A stretch of 64,000 nucleotides of DNA, taken from NCBI GenBank assembly GCA_017347445.1, contig AP021856.1:4011303-4075302 (forward strand), in the 5' to 3' direction. Positions 27,483-36,344 of the stretch are shown here, piece after piece. The stretch is from Candidatus Brocadia pituitae (lineage in GTDB: Bacteria > Planctomycetota > Brocadiia > Brocadiales > Brocadiaceae). The translations under genes and the position numbers were made by a program. The notes beneath the pieces were generated by a model. The model was not told where the DNA came from, made no database searches, and worked only from the letters and a program-made list of their open reading frames with translations. How positions within the stretch are numbered: position 1 is the stretch's first letter; every line of letters starts with the position of its first letter.

Positions 27483-29230
27483 TATTTCCCCTCAGTTAAA
27501 ATATTATTTATTTCAACTTGATTTAGAACACTGTTATATTCACTATTAAGAAATGTAACAAACGCCTTTGACTTTGCAATAGTGTTAATTGGTTGGTTGC
27601 CTTGCGATGTAGCATATTTCTGAGCTATTTGAATAAGTTCTGACAACGCTTGATTTAGTATGTCGAATGTTGCATCCAATTCAAAGCTTTCCAACGATTC
27701 TATGTCTTTGAAACCATATTTAGTTTTCTTAAGTATTTTAAACATTAAGAGCATCGCTAAGTGATATTTAAGGTTGCTCTTATCATGAACTGAATAATCG
27801 TTAGCATAAGAACGTATAAACATGTCTATTGTTTTGATTATTTTTGCACAAAATAGGTACATACCAAGCTTAAAAGAGTTATCGAAAACACTCTTGTAAT
27901 CAACATCTCGCTTTATAAGAGAAGATGGTTTAGACCTGGCATTATGAGGCTCGCAAAGGACTACAGCCATAACTGCCTGAGCTAAATATGGAATGCTGAT
28001 GATTTTGTCAACTTGTTTCCCTAAGTTCTTATAGTAATTCTTACGGCGCTCGTAGAACCAATTATGACTTAAAAAATAATCCTCAATATCACGATGTATG
28101 CGATCAGTAGCTCGCAAAGAAGCCGGAGGAATGGCCGTTTGAAAGTTAGTGGCTTTGATAATGCGGTCTCTAGTTTCAGGATCTGATGTCACAATGATCC
28201 TTATTAAAATTGACCTATTTTCGTCCTTCGTATTTTTCCCTTTTAAATGATTATAAATTGTCGTGGTTGTTTGAAGTCCGTTAACTACTTGAACGTCATC
28301 AAGTGTGATAGTTTTCCCAACAATGCTTGCCTTGGATGCAAGGATTGTTATTCCATTATTAAGCCACCAAAAATCTAAATTGTCATTAGACTCTAACGTC
28401 CGTTGTATATCTCTATTAACCTCAACTTCCCCTTGATAATCACGAACATTTGATTCAAAAATATATCGTCTTAACTTGTCGTCTTTATCAATAACAAAAT
28501 CATAGTAGTCTTTCAAGGTAGATAATATCACATAATTATCAGCACCTCTTGAAATATAGTTTTCAAGAAAACGTAGCTGAAGAGTATAACTCTTCTCTAA
28601 TCGTGTCATTTCAAGAAGTTCACGTGCACCCATAAATCCATTTATTGCACTAGCTCCAGCAAATTTTTTAGAAATAATATCATTTAAGGTTTCGGCTTTA
28701 TGACGCACTTTAGGATGGATATTGTCTGTATCTCCCTTACTTGCAAAAAGATAATTTACTTGTAACTCTGGATGGTTTGCTGCCAATTCAAGGTAGGCTT
28801 TTCGAAACATTTCGGCTTTGTCTATAAGATTTGCATTATAAATGCTTCTCAAGACAGACATATCTTTTGTTAAATCAAAGATTTCTTCAACTGTCGTTAT
28901 TGCACGTTCAACCGCAATTTCAGAAAAAGAAGGGGATCGTTTGGCCTGAATTAAAAATAATACAATCGTAGGATTCTTCTTAAATGTTGAGAGGTCCGCA
29001 TCTTCATCGAGAAGTTCTTCATTTACGAAAGCAAAAAAACCATCAATTCCACCGTCATCACCACCGCCAATTTTCCCAGATATGAACTCTTCATAAGAAA
29101 GTTCATAATTTTTTAGAATTTGTTCAAAAGTGAATATTTCAAAGAAATCGTCATCCGCCAAAGAGTTTGCAACTTGTTTTTTCTTTTGCTCTAAAATATT
29201 TTTTAAAAGTATGATGTCATTGTCCGCCAT
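27482..29230 (-). CDS. AIPR-family abortive infection protein
   Basis: About 582-aa protein with the AIPR (abortive phage resistance) core in the middle: [32 protein letters not shown] and [13 protein letters not shown] (about residues 265-350). The N-terminal third includes [11 protein letters not shown] and L-I-Q-A-K-R, which fit a restriction-endonuclease-like nuclease fold (D...Q-x-K). Members occur in defence islands, often with type III-like methyltransferases. The ATG at 29230 overlaps a TGA that ends a methyltransferase relic (TGATG). Codon content is AT-rich compared with the flanks. Confidence 0.85.
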   Translation of the reverse strand: MADNDIILLKNILEQKKKQVANSLADDDFFEIFTFEQILKNYELSYEEFISGKIGGGDDGGIDGFFAFVNEELLDEDADLSTFKKNPTIVLFLIQAKRSPSFSEIAVERAITTVEEIFDLTKDMSVLRSIYNANLIDKAEMFRKAYLELAANHPELQVNYLFASKGDTDNIHPKVRHKAETLNDIISKKFAGASAINGFMGARELLEMTRLEKSYTLQLRFLENYISRGADNYVILSTLKDYYDFVIDKDDKLRRYIFESNVRDYQGEVEVNRDIQRTLESNDNLDFWWLNNGITILASKASIVGKTITLDDVQVVNGLQTTTTIYNHLKGKNTKDENRSILIRIIVTSDPETRDRIIKATNFQTAIPPASLRATDRIHRDIEDYFLSHNWFYERRKNYYKNLGKQVDKIISIPYLAQAVMAVVLCEPHNARSKPSSLIKRDVDYKSVFDNSFKLGMYLFCAKIIKTIDMFIRSYANDYSVHDKSNLKYHLAMLLMFKILKKTKYGFKDIESLESFELDATFDILNQALSELIQIAQKYATSQGNQPINTIAKSKAFVTFLNSEYNSVLNQVEINNILTEGK

Positions 29231-29298
29231 CACTCCGCCTCCCTAATAATCTTCAAACCCTCAATCCCTCTTGCGTCAATATTCTTTACAGCTACCAG
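29231..29298 (-). pseudogene. 3' relic of a type III-like methyltransferase gene
   Basis: About 21 codons read V-A-V-K-N-I-D-A-R-G-I-E-G-L-K-I-I-R and then stop. This is the conserved C-terminus of the same methyltransferase family whose other copy ends at 30281 (KIIDARGIESLKIIR). Its TGA overlaps the AIPR start, so the AIPR gene once sat directly behind a complete methyltransferase gene that has since been deleted. Confidence 0.75.
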
Positions 29299-29361
29299 AG
29301 GGCTATTTAGTCTAAATCAACCCCTTCTTTTTTGCTTCAAGAACTTCCTTGTGTATCTCTT

Positions 29362-29532
29362 CTACCTTTTTATCTCCCAGAACTTCTTTGTTTCCTGAAC
29401 AGAATCTCCCTTCCCCCTTTCAAAACTCACTATAAATCTCCTTGCATCCGCTTCCCCCATATTATCCACAATCAGATTCCATCCCTTTCTTACTATCTCA
29501 TTTATTGCGGTAGATTTTTCATTCTTTATCAC
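29362..29532 (-). CDS. Small antitoxin-like protein, possibly frameshifted
   Basis: A 56-aa product starting at a GTG (29532), which has a perfect ribosome site (GGAGG, 6 nt upstream). It contains VDNMGEADARRFIVSFERG, like small proteins of unknown function that accompany toxin genes. After K-F-W-E the frame stops. In the next frame the sequence continues sensibly as D-K-K-V-E-E-I-H-K-E-V-L to a stop at 29312, so a one-base deletion near 29372 is likely. Function unproven. Confidence 0.45.
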   Translation of the reverse strand: MIKNEKSTAINEIVRKGWNLIVDNMGEADARRFIVSFERGKGDSVQETKKFWEIKR

Positions 29533-29584
29533 GCCATACCTCCTTTTTGACAAAAATTATCGGCTTACAAATCTTCATACCACT

Positions 29585-30039
29585 TCATTCTTCGAGGAGA
29601 AGTATTTTTATGAGACCTTTGTATCGTTTAAAGTCATCTACATTACAAGTCAGGAGAGAATGAATGCCATGCACAAGCATGGTTGCAACGAGATTAGCAT
29701 CATGCACCTGTTTACCGGAAACATGGTATTGTTGAACCAGTTCGCCTAACTTTTGCGCTGTAGCAATATCTTCCGGTAAAAAACCTTGAAGGCGCGTTGA
29801 AACCGGAGATAATTCTTGACGATCTTGTTCCACGGGATGGTCTTTTCATGCGTTACTGAACGAGTAGCAACAGAAAGGTACTCCCTTAAAACCTGCGGGC
29901 TGATAAAGAGGGGATACCCACCACTTATTGCATTTTTAAGCGCCTGATTAGCTTTTCTACACCACGGAGAATTAGCATCAGAGGCATATACAAGAATGTT
30001 TGTGTCAATAAAGCAGGATTCAACGGCCTTCTTCGTCAT
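29585..30039 (-). pseudogene. PIN-domain (VapC-like) toxin with a homopolymer frameshift
   Basis: The first frame (from the ATG at 30039) gives CFIDTNILVYASDANSPW (first PIN acidic residue), LFISPQVLREYLSV and FQRAFKVF. The second frame continues L-P-E-D-I-A-T-A-Q-K-L and KQVHDANLVATMLVHGI (later acidic residues) to the end at 29585. The join is a T/A run (about 29775-29780 on the plus strand), so one base is missing or extra. Restored length is about 150 aa, normal for VapC. Either a pseudogene or a sequencing error. It overlaps its antitoxin by 20 nt. Confidence 0.75.
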
Positions 30040-30259
30040 AGATATCTTCCCTTCTGAATGAACAGGATTTTGGCCATGCATCCCAATCCCAAGAAAGACA
30101 TTCAAATGTTTTTTTACCTCCCGTCCCTTTCTCGTGACTCTTTTCATCCATTACAACCAGTGCGCTATAATTGCCGGGGGCAACTTCCTTCGGAAGTTTA
30201 ATCTTAATATTCACCGTATGATCTTTTTCAACGTGGAGTAAGGTTTTAATCGTCCTCAT
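30020..30259 (-). CDS. Antitoxin-like protein upstream of the PIN toxin
   Basis: A 79-aa protein. The N-terminal half (KTLLHVEKDHTVNIKIKLP) forms a beta-rich head like antitoxins that precede PIN genes. The C-terminal half (WDWDAWPKSCSFRREDIYD) matches the toxin-wrapping tail seen in those antitoxins. It overlaps the toxin start by 20 nt, an arrangement typical of VapBC operons. The ribosome site is AAGGAGG, about 6 nt before the ATG. Confidence 0.65.
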   Translation of the reverse strand: MRTIKTLLHVEKDHTVNIKIKLPKEVAPGNYSALVVMDEKSHEKGTGGKKTFECLSWDWDAWPKSCSFRREDIYDEEGR

Positions 30260-30605
30260 AAATTCCCTCCTTAATCTATTCTACCTAATTATCTTCAAAC
30301 TCTCAATTCCCCTGGCATCAATAATCTTTACTGCCACTGCCTTGCCTGGAATAAAAGACAAAGATATGGTTCCTCTGAACGCTTCGATTTTTTCTTCATC
30401 AATCTCGGCCTTCAGATTTTTGGCTAAGGTTGCCCATCCTTCTTTGTCGCCAGCCATGGGAAAGAATACCTGCGATGGAAACAAACTGCGTCCATCGTAA
30501 TCGTGGTCAAGCATCCACATGGCAATGTCGCCCTTGCCGCCGCTTTCTACGGTTCCGGTTTTGGGGTTGTAGTAATCGAAGCCAAGGACTTCTACCTGGG
30601 AGAGG

Positions 30606-31062
30606 TTTTTAGTGGTAAGTTTTGAGTTTTTAGTTGAGGGGAGACCTAACTCATTAGCGATTTCTTTAAGGCTGCTGATAATTTGGCTATCTCTTCGCAA
30701 TTGTTCAATAATTCTTCTGAACTGTTCGGTTGAATGTATCCCAAATTCTGACAAATCAGTATCAAAGTTTCTAATTCCGCCAACGAGCCTTGTGCTATTC
30801 CAAGAAACTGGCGGAATTCCCCCTTGCTGTTTCTTGCCTGTCCCTCCGCGATATTTGCCGGTATTGAAATCCCAGCTCTTCTCATCTGAGAGGTAACGCC
30901 ATACATCTCTTCCCTGGGAAAGGATTGCGTAATAATGTATATCTTGCTCACTAAGTCCATTGATTTCTGCCAAACTATCAAGTCCCGATAACTTCTTGAA
31001 CGTTTCATATTCAGACAACCTCCTCTCACCACTTAAAACTAAAAACTCAAAACTAAAAACCG
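30606..31062 (-). mobile_element. Small element carrying an S23/IVP gene, nested in the methyltransferase
   Basis: About 457 bp bounded by inverted AT-rich arms. The left arm is GGTTTTTAGTGGTAAG...GTTTTGAGTTTTTAG. The right arm, read from the other strand, is GGTTTTTAGTTTTGAGTTTTTAG. It interrupts the methyltransferase between GQPDVA and SQVEVLG without introducing a stop in that frame. No clear target duplication. Confidence 0.65.
30646..31008 (-). CDS. Four helix bundle protein (S23/IVP family)
   Basis: 120 aa from the ATG at 31008, preceded by AGGAGG. All family marks are present: YRDLIVWQKSMDLVSKIY, GVTSQMRRAGISIPANIAEG and GSLAELETLI. Members were first seen inside 23S rRNA intervening sequences and are four-helix bundles related to the Avd protein of diversity-generating retroelements. 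Their role is not settled. Here the gene lies on the same strand as the methyltransferase but in a different frame, and is fully overprinted by it. It is intact and could be expressed. Confidence 0.85.
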   Translation of the reverse strand: MKRSRSYRDLIVWQKSMDLVSKIYIITQSFPREEMYGVTSQMRRAGISIPANIAEGQARNSKGEFRQFLGIAQGSLAELETLILICQNLGYIQPNSSEELLNNCEEIAKLSAALKKSLMS

Positions 31063-31342
31063 CCACATCCGGCTGACCAATGAGCCAGAAGCTTTCGTTG
31101 CTGCTGCGTTTCTTCTTCAAGTCATCGGTAAGCATATCGGCGTTCATTTGGGCTTTAAGGAGTGTTACACCCGGCCAGTTGGTTTCTTCAATGTCTTTTG
31201 CGGCTTCTTCGTCAAACTGGAAGGCACAGAATAAGACCATGTGTGGCTTGGGTTTCAGGTGCATGGCTTCTTCCAACGCTAACTCCACCATACGTTGCTC
31301 CAAAGGCGCATGTTCGGGGCCAAAGCAAACCAATACCCGTTT

Positions 31343-31380
31343 TGGTTCCTCCCCCTTACCCCCTCCAGAGGGGGACAGTT
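31343..31380. repeat. GC-rich hairpin inside the methyltransferase 3' part
   Basis: CCCCCTTACCCCCTCC AGAG GGGGACAG pattern, read in frame on the minus strand as L-S-P-S-G-G-G-K-G-E. Same family as 33959-34012 and 35397-35445. Confidence 0.65.
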
Positions 31381-31576
31381 TCGTTTCAGCCTCTGCCTGT
31401 AAATATCGTGTACCGCTTAACGGCTCTACTCTGGTAAACTCAATCAGCTTGCCGCCTTTTGCCCTTACCCCTGCACGCAGCAGTTCATCGCGCCAATTGC
31501 TTTGGCGTAGGGTTTCGCCGCTGCGGGCAACAGATGTATCGGCAGCGAATCCTCCCCCTGTATCCCCCTCCGTGAG

Positions 31577-33958
31577 CTTATCATGTTCCACATTTTTCAC
31601 TGGACACGATGGGTGTACTATGGTAACTTACCCGCATGAGAGTATGCGGGAAAGAGATATCGGATGAAAATGTAAGTCAGATACGAGATATAATAGCAAA
31701 AAACTGGCAGAAATCCAGGACACAATTATCCCTGCAGATATGCGAAGCCCTGGAATGGCGCGGCCCGAATGGGAGACTGAAAGATGCGAGTTGTCGTGTC
31801 GTTTTATTGAGATTGCATCGTGAAGGGATAATCCCATTGCCGGAGGCGCAAAAGCGTCCGTGTTCGAGAGTTCCAAAAGGTCGTGACCGGAAGCAGAAGG
31901 CTGAGGGGCAAGGTGTAGAGTGTGAATTGTCCGAGCTGGGAGAGATACGAATAATCAGGGTACCCAGCAGGTATAGCAAGGCATATCGGGTATGGAAAGA
32001 GTTGATGGAGCGGTATCATTATTTGGGCAGTGGGCCATTGTGCGGGTATCAGATGAAGTATCTGATAGAGAGCGAGCGGTATGGTTGTGTGGGGGGATTT
32101 GCGTTTGGTTCTGCTGCGTGGAGATTGGAAGCAAGGGACACGTGGATAGGATGGGACGAGAAGAGACGGCAGGAGAACCTGAGTAAGGTGGTATGTAATA
32201 GTCGATTTTTGATAGTTCCATGGGTACGGGTAAAGAATTTAGCATCGCAGGTGTTGTCGGGGTGTATAAGACGATTGAGAGAGGATTGGTATGAGCACTA
32301 CAAGATAAGACCGGTGCTTTTGGAGACGTTTATAGAACGGGGGCGTTTTCGAGGCAGTAGTTACCGTGCATCGAACTGGGTGCATATAGGGAGTACCAAG
32401 GGCAGAGGTCGGCAGGATAGGCGCAATGAGTATGGGGAATCGATAAAGGACATCTATGGGTACCCCCTGGATAAGGATTTCAGGGGAGAGTTGTGTAAAG
32501 GAATGCCGGAGAAGGTTGTCAGGAGAGAGGAAGTGGGAGATTGGGCAGAAGAAGAATTTTCCCGGGCAGACCTGGGAGACGGCAGGAGGGTGGAGCGGCT
32601 TATCACCATAGCGCGTGATTTTTATACCCGTCCCCAGGCAAATATACCGCAGGCGTGTGGAAGCAGGGCGAAGACAAAGGCAGCCTACCGTTTTTTAGAG
32701 AGCAAGAGTACGACGATGGAAAAGATACAGAAATCGCACTATGAAGCGACGGTGACTCGGATAGGCAAAGAGAAGATAGTCCTGGCAGTGCAAGATACGA
32801 CGACTCTTAACTATAGCACGCATCCGGCTACGGCAGATCTTGGACTGATAGGTTCGAAGGCGGGAGGGTTTGTAGGGCTTATCGTGCATGACACGATGTC
32901 TTTTAACGTTGAAGGGACGCCGTTGGGGGTTATAGATGTGCAATGTTGGGCGCGAGACCCTGCGGATTTTGGCAAGAAGCACCTTCGGCATAAATTGAGT
33001 ATAGAACAGAAGGAGAGCAATAAGTGGCTGAAGAGTTTCCATGTGGTAACAGAAGTACAAAGGCGTTGTGCTGAGACGACCGTGGTGAGTGTTGGAGACA
33101 GGGAGGCAGACGTTTACGAGTTGTTCCATCTTGCTTTAAGGGAAGCGGAGAATCCAAAACTCCTCGTTCGTGCAGAACATAATCGTTTGCTTGCGGATGG
33201 TCAAGGGCATTTGTACGAATACCTCCAGACGAAGAAGGTCTCTGGGGTTCAGACAGTACGTGTACCCCGCAAGCAGAGCCAGCCGGCACGGGAAGCGAAA
33301 TTGGAGATACGATTTGCAGAAGTAACGCTCGAACCACCACAAGGCAAGAAAGAATTGGGAGAATTGAGCATATGGGCAGTGTATGCCAAAGAGACAGAGG
33401 TTCCCGCTGGTGTGGAGGCATTGGAATGGATGTTGTTGACGACCTGCGAGGTAAAGACATTTGAGCAAGCAGTGGAGAAATTGCAGTGGTATTGTATACG
33501 GTGGGGGATAGAGATATATCACCGGGTATTGAAAAGCGGTTGCAGGATAGAGCAACGGCAACTGGGCAGTGCAGAGAGAATAGAGAGTTGTCTTGCCATT
33601 GATATGGTGGTGGCGTGGCGAATATATCATCTGACAAAACTGGGAAGAGAGATGCCGAATATGCCATGTACCGTCTTTTTTGAAGATGCAGAATGGAAAG
33701 CGCTGGTTGCGTACAAAACCCAAAACCCGATACCGCCGGAAAATCCGCCTACGTTACGAGAGGCAATCCATATGGTAGCCAGTCTCGGTGGTTTCTTAAG
33801 CAGAAAATGCGACGGAGAGCCAGGCACCCAAACCCTGTGGCTCGGACTCCAGAGGTTAGATGATATCACGGAAATGTGGAAAATTTCCATGTCTGTCCTT
33901 GCGCCTCACTTATTTCATCCGCCCCCTGTGTCCAGTATTAAATATGGGTAAAGATAAG
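31577..33958 (+). mobile_element. IS4/Tn5-like element (copy A) with 9-bp target duplication
   Basis: The element begins CTTATCATGTTCC and ends GGGTAAAGATAAG, with terminal inverted repeats sharing CTTATC and the inner ACTGGACAC. The 9-mer CTCCGTGAG is present directly on both sides (31568-31576 and 33959-33967). Length is 2,382 bp. The 9-bp duplication matches Tn5/IS4-type transposition. The target is the loop of a GC-rich hairpin within the methyltransferase gene. Confidence 0.92.
31636..33951 (+). CDS. IS4/Tn5-like transposase with N-terminal DruA-like (DUF4338) domain
   Basis: 771 aa. Residues about 1-300 match DUF4338/DruA: a winged-helix start (TQLSLQICEALEWRGPNGRL), MERYHYLGSGPLCGYQMKYL, VCNSRFLIVPWVRVKNLAS and STKGRGRQDR. 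Residues about 300-771 are a Tn5-type transposase: WAEEEFSRADLGD, RAKTKAAYRFLE, first D in VLAVQDTTTLNY, second D in VVSVGDREADVYELF and the Glu in W-G-I-E-I-Y-H. The frame is intact. DruA is the hallmark protein of the Druantia anti-phage system, where its activity is unknown. A domain fused to a transposase points to DNA binding or cleavage. Confidence 0.85.
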   Translation: MRVCGKEISDENVSQIRDIIAKNWQKSRTQLSLQICEALEWRGPNGRLKDASCRVVLLRLHREGIIPLPEAQKRPCSRVPKGRDRKQKAEGQGVECELSELGEIRIIRVPSRYSKAYRVWKELMERYHYLGSGPLCGYQMKYLIESERYGCVGGFAFGSAAWRLEARDTWIGWDEKRRQENLSKVVCNSRFLIVPWVRVKNLASQVLSGCIRRLREDWYEHYKIRPVLLETFIERGRFRGSSYRASNWVHIGSTKGRGRQDRRNEYGESIKDIYGYPLDKDFRGELCKGMPEKVVRREEVGDWAEEEFSRADLGDGRRVERLITIARDFYTRPQANIPQACGSRAKTKAAYRFLESKSTTMEKIQKSHYEATVTRIGKEKIVLAVQDTTTLNYSTHPATADLGLIGSKAGGFVGLIVHDTMSFNVEGTPLGVIDVQCWARDPADFGKKHLRHKLSIEQKESNKWLKSFHVVTEVQRRCAETTVVSVGDREADVYELFHLALREAENPKLLVRAEHNRLLADGQGHLYEYLQTKKVSGVQTVRVPRKQSQPAREAKLEIRFAEVTLEPPQGKKELGELSIWAVYAKETEVPAGVEALEWMLLTTCEVKTFEQAVEKLQWYCIRWGIEIYHRVLKSGCRIEQRQLGSAERIESCLAIDMVVAWRIYHLTKLGREMPNMPCTVFFEDAEWKALVAYKTQNPIPPENPPTLREAIHMVASLGGFLSRKCDGEPGTQTLWLGLQRLDDITEMWKISMSVLAPHLFHPPPVSSIKYG

Positions 33959-34012
33959 CTCCGTGAGGGGGACATTGGTATCCCCCGCTGGCGGGGGACT
34001 AAGGGGGTGGAT
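33959..34012. repeat. Double GC-rich hairpin, split by IS copy A
   Basis: TATCCCCCGCTGGCGGGGGA forms one hairpin. The second, CCCCCTC-ACG-GAGGGGG in the pre-insertion sequence, was split by the IS exactly at its loop. Read in frame as L-S-P-P-P-A-G-D-T-N-V-P-L-T-E. Confidence 0.75.
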
Positions 34013-35396
34013 ATCTTCAAACGATTTTGCCACCGGTGCCGGAACGGCCTCAACCGTGAATGGGCCGGTTACCCGTAATCGTTTACTATCTATAAACGGC
34101 TGGTCATACAAGGTTTCCTGTGCTGGAGGCTCGTTGTTGGCAATGCTTTTGAGGGTAATGTGTGGAACGGTCTTGTATTTGAAACCGCTTCCGACACCTT
34201 CGTTGGGATGGGCAAGTTCGTAGTAATCAAAACTTGCCGTCATTAAGCGTTGTTTGGCAAGGGTGATGGCAACCCTTGAGGTATCGCAGGTGATCCATCG
34301 TCTGCCCCAGTTCTCGGCTACATAAGCCATTGTGCCACTACCACAGGTGATGTCCAGCACAAGATCACCGGGATCGGTGGTCATTAATAAACAACGCTGA
34401 ATAACTTTTACTGATGTTTGTACTACATAAGTTTTATCCGATGCACCTTGTGTGTCTGTCCAAAAATTCCCAAGTTCCGTAATTGGAAAGTGCTCAAAAT
34501 ATCGCTTATAAGAAAGTAAATTGTCTGAAGCTATTAACCATCCCGCTTTTTCTAATCTATCCATTCCACCCTTAGTTGTTTTCCACTGATATCTTTCACC
34601 ACAATAAAATTTTTTCCCTTGAAATTCATATTCAAATGTATTTGTACTGCTATAACCCAATCTTTTTAAATCGGCAATTCTAAACGGTCTCCAACTTTTT
34701 GGTATAGCTTCAGGAAACATAAGTTCTTCTTTAGTAAGCCTCCTACTGGTTTTTCCATCAGGACTCTCAACATAGTCATACATATCTCCACTTCCATAAC
34801 CCAATGTCTTTTCGACAAATACTTTTCTGTATTTTGTTTTTAAAATATCCTTGGCATACCAAACTATATAATCACCCATAGTTGGCAGAAGTTTACTTGT
34901 ATCTCCGGCAGTTGTTCTAAATGCAATGAGTTTACAAAAATTCTCACTTCCAAAAACTTCATCCATCAATTCCTTGACATGATGCACATTCTCATCGCTG
35001 ATCTGTACAAACACACTCCCGCTTTCATGCAGCAATTCACGAGCTAAGAGCAGGCGGTCACGTAAATAGCTGAGGTAGCTGTGTATGCCCAGTTCCCAGG
35101 TATCACGAAATGCCTTTATCATTTCAGGTTCAGCCGTCAGGTCTTCGTCCTTGCCGTCTTTCACATCACGCTTATTTACAAAGGGCTGAAAGTTGCTGCC
35201 GTATTTGATGCCGTATGGTGGGTCGAAATACATCATCTGTACCTTGCCGCCCATGCCTTCTTTTTCTAACAAAGAATTCATCACGAGCAGGCTGTCACCC
35301 GCTATGAGGCGGTTGCTCCAGTCTTCTTTGTGTTTGTAAAATTCAATGGCTTCCCGCAAGGGTTTCTTGTGTTCTTCAAATAAACTCAGTTGCCGT

Positions 35397-35445
35397 CCAC
35401 CCCCTGCACGCCCTCCACCCCCTATACCCCCGCCAGCGGGGGACA
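35397..35445. repeat. GC-rich hairpin inside the methyltransferase 5' part
   Basis: CCCCCGCCAGCGGGGGACA preceded by CCACCCCCTATA. Read in frame on the minus strand as M-S-P-A-G-G-G-I-G-G-G-G. A close relative of 36320-36344 and 33968-34012. Confidence 0.75.
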
Positions 35446-35736
35446 TTTTTACGGTTTCAATTATCCGCTTCGGGTCAATGCGTTCATGCACGTGCAGGCT
35501 TACGGTAGACACTTCAAAGCTGGTGTGTTCTGCCTTGCCCGCCCATTGCAGTTGCGGGTCAAGGTGGGGGTCGTATTGGTATTTTTTCTTCTTTTGCCCG
35601 CCATTATCGGTGCGTGCATCCACCAGGCCCACTGGCGGGTTATTGAGCCGTTCTTTATCTTTGTGTTCGTACTGTTCGATGGGCGCTTGGTTGATTTCCG
35701 TGCGTTTTTTCCGTGCCATTATCTCACCTTCTTCCA

Positions 35737-35895
35737 TCACTTTTCAGACGAAGTGATTTCTAAAATCTTGTGCATTTCATCATAGCATTCAGTGTATATC
35801 CACTCTGGTATTAGATGGCTTCGTTTATGAAATTTCGTCACCTGTTTCTTGCAAAGCGGACAAGATAACATTCTACCCGGTTTTATGCCTAACAT
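35737..35895 (-). CDS. Short CxxC protein upstream of the methyltransferase (partial HNH-like?)
   Basis: 52 codons, too short for most ORF callers: M-L-G-I-K-P-G-R then MLSCPLCKKQVTKFHKRSHL and IPEWIYTECYDEMH. The CPLC pair and K-R-S-H-L-I-P-E-W-I-Y resemble the N-terminus of longer HNH-associated proteins found in defence islands, so this may be a truncated relic. The TGA overlaps an ATG (TGATG) in frame with the methyltransferase, which would couple the two. Confidence 0.4.
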   Translation of the reverse strand: MLGIKPGRMLSCPLCKKQVTKFHKRSHLIPEWIYTECYDEMHKILEITSSEK

Positions 35896-35935
35896 TTACT
35901 TTTACCTTTATCCCCTTATTTCCAGCCCGTCAATA

Positions 35936-36142
35936 TTATTTTTCAGTCTCTACAGGCGTCATCACGCTTATTTCTTTCAGTGTTACAAGCTTGGAAGCAT
36001 CAAGTATTTCAATTTCAAGCGGTAACCCCTGCTTGTCAAGATGAAGAATTACACCCTCCTTCAAATCTATTGAGTCCCCAGGTGTACCATCTCTAAGCTC
36101 TATCAGAACAATATCAGCTTCCTTTGAATATTTTATCTTCAT
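35936..36142 (-). CDS. DUF2283 protein
   Basis: 68 aa from the ATG at 36142 (GGAGGTGGTACAT before it). The DUF2283 pattern is clear: MKIKYSKEADIVLIEL, a second beta hairpin DSIDLKEGVILHLDKQG and LEIEILDASKL. Members are often the second gene of small DUF4258-DUF2283 pairs, thought to be toxin-antitoxin-like. The probable partner survives only as a 3' relic just upstream. Cellular role unknown. Confidence 0.75.
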   Translation of the reverse strand: MKIKYSKEADIVLIELRDGTPGDSIDLKEGVILHLDKQGLPLEIEILDASKLVTLKEISVMTPVETEK

Positions 36143-36240
36143 ATGTACCACCTCCTTTGAAGTAACGTTCTCTGTAAGGAAAATACACTGTCAGTAATAT
36201 TGGTAAGTCATTTTCATATTCATCCGGACAAATTATACTA
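36114..36240 (-). pseudogene. 3' relic of a DUF4258-like gene
   Basis: The frame reads PDEYENDLPILLTVYFPYRE and R-Y-F-K-G-G-G-T-Y before a stop inside the DUF2283 gene. T-V-Y-F-P resembles the C-terminal strand of DUF4258 (BrnT-like) proteins. Upstream it meets a stop near 36250, so the gene is broken. Confidence 0.3.
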
Positions 36241-36262
36241 CTATCGTCTCAAAGGTTTAAAT

Positions 36263-36344
36263 AAATTCAATGGCTTCCCGCAAGGGTTTCTTGTGCTCGT
36301 CAAATAAACTCTGTTGCCGTCCACCCCCTGCACCCCCGCCAGCG
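36263..36344 (-). pseudogene. Fragment of a second methyltransferase copy
   Basis: Nearly identical to 35342-35405: the minus frame gives L-F-D-E-H-K-K-P-L-R-E-A-I-E-F, as in the intact 5' part. It is cut by the left end of IS copy B inside a GC-rich hairpin (CACCCCCGCCAGCG, 36331-36344). Confidence 0.75.

Larger units (their letters stand above)
30281..31600 (-). pseudogene. 3' part of a type III-like DNA methyltransferase, separated by IS insertion
   Basis: 439 codons as read from a GTG inside the IS end. The native part runs from 31576. It joins in frame with the 5' part (33959-35719) when the IS and one 9-bp duplication are removed. The core matches the C-terminal half of Mod-type enzymes: VLGFDYYNPKTG, MWMLDHDYDGRSLFP and KIIDARGIESLKIIR. 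Two insertions sit in it: a GC hairpin read as L-S-P-S-G-G-G-K-G-E-E (31343-31380), and about 150 residues (between GQPDVA and SQVEVLG) that are translation of a nested four-helix-bundle element. Confidence 0.8.
33938..35719 (-). pseudogene. 5' part of the type III-like DNA methyltransferase
   Basis: About 587 native codons from the ATG at 35719 (AAGG about 7 nt before it) to the IS junction at 33959. The last few codons (L-I-F-T-H-I) come from the IS end. The N6-adenine/beta-class Mod order is seen: YFDPPYGIKYGSNF (DPPY) at about residue 190, then LDITCGSGTMAYVAENWG and RRWITCDTSRVAI. A GC hairpin is read in frame as KMSPAGGGIGGGGRAGGG (about residues 90-108), and another near the end reads LSPPPAGDTNVPLTE. 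Rejoined with 31567-30281 the gene is open for about 1,022 codons. Confidence 0.85.

Noticed and set aside
32930..33667. 245-codon frame antisense to the IS4-like transposase
   Set aside because: Mirror of a strongly coding frame, no recognisable domain or start signal.
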